From contig NZ_JAFFZN010000008.1 of the NCBI RefSeq assembly GCF_017676385.1, positions 124,001-188,000 of the forward strand: a stretch of 64,000 nucleotides of DNA, given 5' to 3'. This stretch comes from Streptomyces spirodelae (GTDB lineage: Bacteria; Actinomycetota; Actinomycetes; Streptomycetales; Streptomycetaceae). Below, piece by piece: positions 8,187 through 14,149 of the stretch. A program made the position numbers and the translations under genes. Positions within the stretch are counted from its first letter, which is position 1. The number at the start of each line of letters is the position of its first letter. The notes under the pieces were generated by a model. It ran no database searches and was not told the DNA's origin. It was given only the letters and a program-made list of their open reading frames with translations.

Positions 8187-10364
8187 TCACAGCGAGATCT
8201 CCGGGCGCAGCCTGTCCAGCGTCCACACCTGCTTGCGGCGCGCTGTGACGGCCGTCAGCGCGAGGGCCCCCGCGGTGAAGGCCAGCAGCACCAGACACGC
8301 CCGCCACACCGGCCACAGCTCGCCCCCGGTGATCAGGTGCCGCAGCCCCTCCACCACGTAACTCATGGGCAGCAGCGGGTGGAGCGCGTTGAAGAAGCCG
8401 GGGCTGGTCTGGATCGGGTACGTACCGCCGGCCGAGGTCAGCTGCAGCATCAGCATCGCCAGGACGAGGATGCGCCCCGCGGGCCCGAAGCGCGCGTTGA
8501 GGAACTGGACGATCGCGGTGAAGCTCGCCGTGACCAGCACCAGGAAGCCCACTGTCGCCAGGCCGCGCGCCATCTGCAGCCCGAGCCCCCAGTGCAGCAC
8601 GCTCATCAGCGCGGCCACCTGGGCCACCCCGATCGCGGCCACCGGCAGCCAGCCCGCCAGCGCGATCCGCCAGCTCGTGGCGCCCGCCGCCAGCGCCCGC
8701 TTGTTGAGCGGCTGCAGCAGCATGTAGGCGATCATCGCGCCGACCCAGAGGGAGAGCGGGATGAAGTACGGCGCGAAGCCGGTGCCGTAGTTGGGCGCCG
8801 CGTGGGCCTTGTGCGAGGCGAGGTCCACCGGGTCGGCCATCACGCCGGTGCGGTCCTGCCGCTCCTTCTTGTCGTAGTCCGGTATCTGCTTCGCGCCCGC
8901 GTGCAGGCCGTGCGCCAGCTTTCCTGAGCCGTCGGCCAGTTTGAACAGGCCACCGTCGAGCGTGGCGGCGCCGCTGGAGAGTTCGCCGAGGCCCGAGTGG
9001 AGCTTCCCGGCGCCCTTGGCGACCTTGTGGGCGCCCTTGTTGAGGGTGTTGATCTGCCGTACGGCGCTGTCCACGTCCTGCTGAAGGTGCGGAGCCCGGG
9101 CTGCGACCTTGTTCGCGGCCCGGTTCAGCTGGTCGAGGTGCCGGCCGAGCTCGTCGAGGTTCTTCTCGTTCTGGACGTAGCCGTTGAGCTTGGCGGCGAC
9201 CTTCGCCGAGCGTTCCGCCGCGTCGACGGACTTCTTCAACTCCGCGCAGGAGTCGGCGGGCGCCTTGCCCGCGGCAGCCCCCGACCGGCTCGTGGACCCG
9301 TTCGCGGGTCCGTTCGTGGACCCGTTTGTGGACGGGCTCGTGGATGGGCTCGGGAGAGGCAGGTCGGGCGTGGGCTTGTCCGGTGCGGGGGTGCTCGGGC
9401 CGGTCCTGTCGGGAGCCGGTAGGTCCGGGCCGGATCCGGAAGGCCGGCCCTTGCCGCAGCGTGCCGCGTACAGCTTCGAGAGCGCGTCGGCGGCCTTGCG
9501 CGAGTCGGTCTGGGCACGCTGCGCGTCGGCCGGCAGCTTGCCGAGGTTCTTCTTGAGCGTCTTGCTGGTACGGGCCACGCCCCGCGCGGCCTCGCCCACT
9601 TCACCGCTGTGCGCCTTGAGGAACGGCCGCACCTCCTCGGCGGTGCCGTTCACCTTGTCGGCCAGCTTCTGGGTGCCCGCGGCGACCTTGCCCGCGCCGC
9701 TCTTGAGATCGCCGCTGCCGGTCTCCGCGTCGCCCAGGCCGCTCTTGAGCTTGCCCGCGCCCTTCTTCGCCTTGCCGATTCCGGCGCCCAGGTCGTCGGC
9801 GCCCTCGGCGGCCTTCGCCGTCTTGCCGTGCAGGGTGGAGAAGGAGACGTAGATCTTGTCGAAGAAGCCGCGCGAGACCTTGCTGGAGGCGCCGGCGCGG
9901 AGCTCGGAGAAGACGGTGCGGGAGATCTGCCCGACGATGTAGTTGTTGGCGTCATTGGTGCGCACCTTGAGCGCGCCCGTCTCGGGGGAGTCGCCCGAAC
10001 TGGAGGAGACCCGCTTGCTGAAGTCGGCGGGCACCGTCAGCGACAGGTAGTACCGCCCGTCCTCGACCCCCTTCCGGGCATCCGCTGCGCTGGTCTCGTG
10101 CCAGTCGAACGAGTCGCTGTCGTGCAGGCCCTTGACGATGTCGTCGCCCGCCTCGATCCGCTCACCCTTGACCGTGGCGCCCCGGTCCTCGTTCACCAGC
10201 GCCACCGGGACCTTGTCCAGACGCTCGTAAGGGTTCCAGAACGACCACAGGTACAGCGCCCCGTACAGCAGCGGAAGCAGCAGCATCGCCGCCATCGCCG
10301 CTCGCGGCAGCCGTCCCCTGCCGAACCGCTTCAGCTCAAGCGCGGCTAGCCTCGGCGAGCGCAT
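8187..10364 (-). CDS. YhgE/Pip-domain membrane protein (ABC-2-type permease fold)
   Basis: 725 residues from ATG 10364. One membrane segment follows the start (AAMAAMLLLPLLYGALYLW). A large extracytoplasmic part contains the YhgE/Pip N-terminal motif KVPVALVNEDRGATVKGERI, then long small-residue helices with repeated GAGKLKSGLG and GSGDLKSGAGKVAAGTQKL patterns. A Pro/Ser/Thr/Asn linker (SPSTSPSTNGSTNGPANGST, around residue 305) interrupts these helices. The C-terminal third has five or six membrane segments like ABC-2 permeases. Pip was named for phage infection in Lactococcus, and homologs are also linked to type VII toxin export in Firmicutes (established knowledge). Here it probably works with the ABC-like protein whose gene overlaps its start by 29 bases. 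Confidence 0.88.
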   Translation of the reverse strand: MRSPRLAALELKRFGRGRLPRAAMAAMLLLPLLYGALYLWSFWNPYERLDKVPVALVNEDRGATVKGERIEAGDDIVKGLHDSDSFDWHETSAADARKGVEDGRYYLSLTVPADFSKRVSSSSGDSPETGALKVRTNDANNYIVGQISRTVFSELRAGASSKVSRGFFDKIYVSFSTLHGKTAKAAEGADDLGAGIGKAKKGAGKLKSGLGDAETGSGDLKSGAGKVAAGTQKLADKVNGTAEEVRPFLKAHSGEVGEAARGVARTSKTLKKNLGKLPADAQRAQTDSRKAADALSKLYAARCGKGRPSGSGPDLPAPDRTGPSTPAPDKPTPDLPLPSPSTSPSTNGSTNGPANGSTSRSGAAAGKAPADSCAELKKSVDAAERSAKVAAKLNGYVQNEKNLDELGRHLDQLNRAANKVAARAPHLQQDVDSAVRQINTLNKGAHKVAKGAGKLHSGLGELSSGAATLDGGLFKLADGSGKLAHGLHAGAKQIPDYDKKERQDRTGVMADPVDLASHKAHAAPNYGTGFAPYFIPLSLWVGAMIAYMLLQPLNKRALAAGATSWRIALAGWLPVAAIGVAQVAALMSVLHWGLGLQMARGLATVGFLVLVTASFTAIVQFLNARFGPAGRILVLAMLMLQLTSAGGTYPIQTSPGFFNALHPLLPMSYVVEGLRHLITGGELWPVWRACLVLLAFTAGALALTAVTARRKQVWTLDRLRPEISL

Positions 10365-11163
10365 CCTCCGCCCTCTCCTTCTCCGTGTCGTCGTCCCGGT
10401 CGCCCTGCGAGCCGTCGTGCCCGTGTGCGTCGTCGTGCCGGTCGCCGTGTGCACCGGCGGAGTGCGTCCTGTCGGTACGGACCACAACAGCGCCCTCGGC
10501 GGGCGGTTCGCTGCACACCGCGAGCACGGTGGTGCCCCGCTCCGCCACCGTGCGCAACAGCCCCCACGCCGCCTCGCGTTCGCTCCGAGCCAGCTTCTGG
10601 TCCCAGTCGTCGACCGCCAGCAGCCGCGGCTCCCCCAGCAGCGCCAGCGCCACCGAGAGCCGCAGCACATCGAGCCGCTCCAGATCCCGTACGGCCGTGC
10701 GCCCGCCCCTGGGCAGCGTGTCCAGGTCCAGCCCGGCGGTCTCCAGCGCGGCCTCCAGCCGTGCCCGGCTCGCCGCGGCCCGCTCCTTGCGGGGGCGCAG
10801 CAGGGTGCGCAGCGGGCTGTCGAACCTCCGCTGGAGCAGCACCCGCTCGCGCAGCTGCTCGGTGACGGTCAGCGCCGGGTCCAGGTCGTTGACGCCGGGC
10901 ACCGGGCCCAGGGCGCTGATGCGGCGTACGGGCGCGAGCCGCTTGGGCAGCGGATGACCTGCGACCTTCGCGTGGCCGCGGTGAGCCTTCATCCGGCCGG
11001 TCAGCGCCAGCAGCAGACAGGTGCGTCCGGAGCCCGAGGGGCCGGCCAGCGCGATCAGCGAGCCCGCATCGGCGGTGAAGCTCACCCCCTCGAAGACGGG
11101 GCCGCGCGGCCCGTCGAGCCCGAAGTCCTCCGCCGAGACGGCGGCTCCTCGCACGTCTGCCAC
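10336..11163 (-). CDS. ABC ATPase-like protein with degenerate nucleotide motifs
   Basis: 275 residues with the layout of an ABC nucleotide-binding domain (GPVFEGVSFTADAGSLIALAGPSGSGRT, then GEPRLLAVDDWD), but most catalytic landmarks are altered. The Walker A Lys is Arg (GPSGSGRT, residues 41-48). The LSGGQ signature is absent, replaced by RDLERLDVLRLSVAL (about 159-173). The catalytic Glu after Walker B is Asp (VDDWD). The H-loop His is missing (VLAVCSEPP). The tail is rich in His, Asp and Lys (DRHDDAHGHDG). ATP hydrolysis is therefore doubtful, and a structural or regulatory partner of the Pip protein is more likely. It is the first gene of the operon with the Pip gene (29-base overlap) and tetR. 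Confidence 0.85.
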   Translation of the reverse strand: MADVRGAAVSAEDFGLDGPRGPVFEGVSFTADAGSLIALAGPSGSGRTCLLLALTGRMKAHRGHAKVAGHPLPKRLAPVRRISALGPVPGVNDLDPALTVTEQLRERVLLQRRFDSPLRTLLRPRKERAAASRARLEAALETAGLDLDTLPRGGRTAVRDLERLDVLRLSVALALLGEPRLLAVDDWDQKLARSEREAAWGLLRTVAERGTTVLAVCSEPPAEGAVVVRTDRTHSAGAHGDRHDDAHGHDGSQGDRDDDTEKERAEDALAEASRA

Positions 11164-11263
11164 GGCCCCTCCCGATGTGTCGTCCCGCTGGGTCGTCCCG
11201 CTGCGCCGGATCGCGTCCCGCCGGGGTGCGCCGTGCCCGGTCCCCGGCGCCGGGCACGGCGCT

Positions 11264-11287
11264 TTTGAACTGACTGGTCAGTTCAAA
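11264..11287. promoter_or_regulatory. 24-bp palindrome, likely TetR-family operator
   Basis: TTTGAACTGAC (11264-11274) and GTCAGTTCAAA (11277-11287) are perfect reverse complements around a TG spacer. It is an AT-richer island in a GC-rich gap, about 100 bases upstream of the ABC-like gene (minus) and 180 upstream of the HEPN gene (plus), so one regulator could control both. The neighbouring GTGCCCGG...CCGGGCAC (11233-11257) is a second, GC-rich inverted repeat. The rest of 11164-11467 shows no gene I can support. Confidence 0.72.
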
Positions 11288-11467
11288 GTATGCAGCAGGC
11301 GGCGACCGGGATGCCAACCGGGCCGTCCCCTCGCCGCCCGCACGTCCGGCACTTCGCTGCCTCGTACGGCGTTTGCCCAGGTCGGGCAGATTGTCAGTGG
11401 CATGCGACACGATGTGCCCATACGACCGGTTCTCGAACCGGCATCAACCGACGGGAGGTTGATTCAC

Positions 11468-12130
11468 GTGATGCGACCTTCTCCGGGGGCGCGCCCCGCG
11501 CCCCCGCAGCCGACAGCGCCACCCGCCAGCCACCCCGAAACGCCCCCGACCCCCGACCCGCGCCCGACCCCCGACGCCCGCGAGACCCGCGACGCCCACG
11601 ACATCCACCCCGTGCTCCGCCGGGCCACCGCCCCGCCGGCCGCGCTCGACCTGCTGGCGCAGGCCCAGCACGGGCTCGACGAGGCGGCCGCCATGCAGAC
11701 GGCCAACGAGCGGTACGCCACAGCGCACCTCGCCGCGCTCCGCACGGCCGCCGCCGTGCTGGCCGTCCGGGGCCGCCCGGAGCCGGCACCGCCCCGCAGG
11801 CGGGGCGCCCCCTCGCGCCGGGCGCGGCGCCCCGGCATCCGCAGCGCCTGGGAAGTGCTGCCGGAAGTCGCACCGGAACTCACCGAGTGGGCGGACCTCT
11901 TCGCCTCAGGGGCTCCCCGCCGCGCCCGCGCGGAGGCGGGCATAGTCGGCGCCGCGAGCTGGCGGGATGCCGACGACCTGGTCCACTACGCCGGGATGTT
12001 CCTCCGGCTCGTCGAGCGGATGCTGGTCGCCCAGCCGGCCCTGCCCAGGCCCCGCACGGTCACCGGCGAGGAGCACCACACCGAGCACCACGCCCGCCCG
12101 TCGCACCCCCGCGACCGGCGGGCGGGATGA
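11468..12130 (+). CDS. HEPN-domain protein of the SAV_6107 type
   Basis: 220 residues if started at GTG 11468 (ATG 11471 is one codon on); GGGAGG at 11453-11458 sits at correct spacing, whereas the earlier ATG at 11402 has none. About 55 Pro/Thr/Asp-rich residues precede a helical domain: ALDLLAQAQHGLDEAAAMQTANERYATAHLAALRTAAAVLAVRG, typical of HEPN-like four-helix proteins. A later segment reads SAWEVLPEVAPELTEWADLFA. I recall this as the SAV_6107 family of streptomycetes. HEPN proteins are often RNases in toxin or defence modules, but the usual Rx4-6H motif is not evident, so activity is unproven. The function is unknown. Confidence 0.7.
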   Translation: MMRPSPGARPAPPQPTAPPASHPETPPTPDPRPTPDARETRDAHDIHPVLRRATAPPAALDLLAQAQHGLDEAAAMQTANERYATAHLAALRTAAAVLAVRGRPEPAPPRRRGAPSRRARRPGIRSAWEVLPEVAPELTEWADLFASGAPRRARAEAGIVGAASWRDADDLVHYAGMFLRLVERMLVAQPALPRPRTVTGEEHHTEHHARPSHPRDRRAG

Positions 12131-12223
12131 GACGCCGTGCGGACGAGAGGCCCGCCGGGCGGAACAGCGGGCCCGGGAGGCAATAGGGTGGGGCACGCCC
12201 GTCCCTGAGCCGAGGAGCAGTCC

Positions 12224-13000
12224 ATGTCCCGCCCCAGCGCAACCCTCCGGACCGCAGTGGTCTGGGACGTCCTCAGGGGAGCCCTCGACCAGCGCGCCAA
12301 ACTGGCGGACCGTGCCGAGCTGGAGGTGCTCGACACCGGTGGCGGCACCGGCAACTTCGCCGTGCCCGTGGCGCGCCTCGGACACCGCGTCACCGTCGTC
12401 GACCCGAGCCCCGACGCCCTCTTCGCGCTGGAGCGCCGCGCTGCCGAGGCAGGCGTCGCCGAGCGGGTCACCGGCGTCCAGGGCGATGTGCGCGGCCTCT
12501 TCGACGTGGCCGAGCGCGGCGGCTACGACGTGGTGCTCTGCCACGGCGTCCTGGAGTACGTGGACGACCCTGCGGAGGGCCTGGGCAACGCCGTCGCGGC
12601 GCTGCGCGAAGGAGGCGGCACGCTCAGTGTGCTCGCCTCGGGGCTGGGCGGAGCCGTGCTGGCGCGGGCGCTGGCCGGGCACTTCACCGAGGCGCGGCAC
12701 GCGCTCACCTCGCCCGGCGGGCGCTGGGGCGAGAGCGACCCGATGCCCCGCAGGTTCACCCCCGAGCAGCTCACCGCGCTGGTGACCAGCACAGGGCTGG
12801 AGGTGATCTCCGTGCACGGCGTACGGATCTTCGCCGACCTGGTGCCCGGCGCGCTCGTGGACACCGAGCCGGACGCGCTGGAGGCGCTCGCCCGGCTGGA
12901 GGCGGCCGCCGCCGAGCTGCCCGACTTCCAGTCGGTCGCCAGCCAGCTGCATGTGCTCGCTGAGGTCCCGCCCCGCGCGGCCCGGGCCGCCGGCCGCTGA
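12224..13000 (+). CDS. Class I SAM-dependent methyltransferase
   Basis: 258 residues from ATG 12224, preceded by GAGGAG. The SAM-binding core is clear: VLDTGGGTGNFAVPVARLGHRVTVVDPSPDAL (motif I with the acidic residue after strand 2), then GDVRGLF, and YDVVLCHGVLEYVDDP for motifs II and III. It resembles UbiE/CmoM-type enzymes. A C-terminal RRFTPEQLTALVTSTGLEVISVHGVRIFADLVPG fits the tRNA-modifying SmtA/CmoM subgroup, but the substrate cannot be assigned. The gene stands alone between the HEPN gene and a tandem-repeat gap. Confidence 0.88.
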   Translation: MSRPSATLRTAVVWDVLRGALDQRAKLADRAELEVLDTGGGTGNFAVPVARLGHRVTVVDPSPDALFALERRAAEAGVAERVTGVQGDVRGLFDVAERGGYDVVLCHGVLEYVDDPAEGLGNAVAALREGGGTLSVLASGLGGAVLARALAGHFTEARHALTSPGGRWGESDPMPRRFTPEQLTALVTSTGLEVISVHGVRIFADLVPGALVDTEPDALEALARLEAAAAELPDFQSVASQLHVLAEVPPRAARAAGR

Positions 13001-13013
13001 CGCCGCTGACGCC

Positions 13014-13124
13014 GCTCGTACCGGGCGGTCACAGCCGGCTCGTACCGGGCGGTCACAGCCGGCTCGTACCGGGCGGTCACAGCCGGCTCGTACCGGGCGG
13101 TCACAGCCGGCTCGTACCGCGCGG
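13014..13124 (+). repeat. 24-bp tandem repeat, about 4.6 copies
   Basis: Four identical units of GCTCGTACCGGGCGGTCACAGCCG starting at 13014, 13038, 13062 and 13086, plus a partial fifth with one change, directly after the methyltransferase stop. Perfect identity implies recent expansion. The array sits in the gene-free stretch 13001-13368, whose remaining part holds only the DUF3040 promoter region. Confidence 0.97.
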
Positions 13125-13290
13125 CCAGGGGCTGTCTCTTCGCGACCGCCCGATCACCCGCTGCGCGCCGTATGATCGAGGCACACCGTCCGGCATGGCG
13201 GAAAGGTGGTGCGGGAATGAACGGGACACGTCGTGGGCACCCCGTCCGTTATATCGGGTGTGGTGGGAGGAATTGGCGTAGAGGGGCGGG

Positions 13291-13319
13291 TTTCACGGGG
13301 GCGATTCCCTGCCTATCCT
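13291..13319 (+). promoter_or_regulatory. Candidate promoter of the DUF3040 gene
   Basis: TTTCAC (13291-13296) and TATCCT (13314-13319) are 17 bases apart and lie 50 bases before the GTG at 13369, which has a strong AGGAGG site at 13358-13363. A TATGAT at 13170-13175 is another possible -10 box without an obvious -35. Confidence 0.35.
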
Positions 13320-13368
13320 GAAAGAGTCGCATCCGGTCGCCCCCGCGACCGACGAGTAGGAGGACTCC

Positions 13369-13797
13369 GTGCCGCTCTCTGAGCACGAGCAGCGGATGCT
13401 CGAGCAGATGGAGCGAGCGCTGTACGCCGAAGATCCCAAGTTCGCGACAGCGCTCGAGGGAAGTGAGCTGCGCCGGTACACCCGCAAGCGGGTCTACCAA
13501 GCGGTTGCGGGCTTTCTGGTGGGTATCGCGCTCCTCATGGCCGGAATGGTCGCTCAGCAGATCTGGGTCAGCGTCATCGGCTTCCTGGTGATGCTGGGCT
13601 GCGCGGTCCTCGCGGTCACCGGGTGGAAGAAGGCCCCCAAGCGGGGCGAAGGACAGGCCCAGGGCCAGGCTGCGCAGGGTTCCGGCTCGCCATCCGGGTC
13701 CGGCCGCCGTCAGCAGCCACGCAGCCGCAAGTCGATGATGGCCCGCATCGAGGAGCGCTGGCAGCGCCGCCGCGACGAGGGCCACGGCCCCCACTGA
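13369..13797 (+). CDS. DUF3040 membrane protein
   Basis: 142 residues. It opens with the family signature PLSEHEQRMLEQMERALYAEDPKFATAL, followed by RRYTRKRVYQAVAGFLVGIALLMAGMVAQQIWVSVIGFLVMLGCAVLAVTGW, two adjacent membrane segments, and a basic Gln/Gly-rich tail ending in RIEERWQRRRDEGHGPH. The family is actinobacterial, of unknown function and often encoded next to the dcw cluster, as here (established knowledge). The start is GTG 13369 with AGGAGG 5 bases upstream. It converges on the transglutaminase gene across a repeat array. Confidence 0.93.
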   Translation: MPLSEHEQRMLEQMERALYAEDPKFATALEGSELRRYTRKRVYQAVAGFLVGIALLMAGMVAQQIWVSVIGFLVMLGCAVLAVTGWKKAPKRGEGQAQGQAAQGSGSPSGSGRRQQPRSRKSMMARIEERWQRRRDEGHGPH

Positions 13798-13808
13798 GAC
13801 GCTGAACC

Positions 13809-13860
13809 CGCGCCCGAAGGGGCGCGGGGAACTGCGCGAGCATCACAACGGACCCACGGT
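13809..13860 (+). other. Element resembling a dispersed Streptomyces intergenic sequence
   Basis: CGCGCCCGAAGGGGCGCGGG forms a stem (CGCGCCC/GGGGCGCG) followed by GAACTGCGCGAGCA. From memory, strings like this recur downstream of many genes in streptomycetes. It lies 12 bases after the DUF3040 stop and may act as a 3' end or terminator element. Dispersal within this genome cannot be checked from one window. Confidence 0.35.
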
Positions 13861-13888
13861 TCGCAAGCCACCGCCAGGGGCACCCCCA

Positions 13889-14149
13889 CACTGGAACAGG
13901 GCGCCCCTCACCGGCTCCGTCACTGGAACGGGGGCGCCCCCCTACCGGTTCCGTCACTGGAACGGGGGTACCCCTCATCGGCTTCCTCACCGGAACGGGG
14001 GCACCCCGCACCGGCTCCGTCACCGGAATGGGCGTACCCCTCATCGGCTTCCTCACTGGAACGGGGCGCCCCCCTACCGGTTCCGTCACCGGAATGGGCG
14101 TACCCCCACCGGCTTCCTCACCGGAACAGGGCACCCCTCACCGGCTTCC
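13889..14149 (-). repeat. Eight-unit 33-bp tandem array overlapping the transglutaminase 3' end
   Basis: Units of 31-34 bases start at 13889, 13921, 13955, 13988, 14021, 14054, 14087 and 14119, each beginning CACYGGAA on the plus strand. Read on the minus strand, two unit types tend to alternate: AGGAAGCCGATGAGGGG-like and ACGGAACCGGTAGGGGG-like, giving a 66-bp higher order. The last unit (14119-14149) contains the transglutaminase stop and its final residues (RKPVRGALFR), and the array also encodes RKPMRG motifs further on. The array therefore probably grew from the 3' end of that gene. Confidence 0.93.

Noticed and set aside
11468..12130. HEPN protein as half of a toxin-antitoxin pair
   Set aside because: No nucleotidyltransferase (MNT) or other antitoxin gene next to it and no clear Rx4-6H motif.
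13889..14149. CRISPR array
   Set aside because: The 33-bp units are contiguous with no unique spacers, are imperfect, and no cas genes are present.
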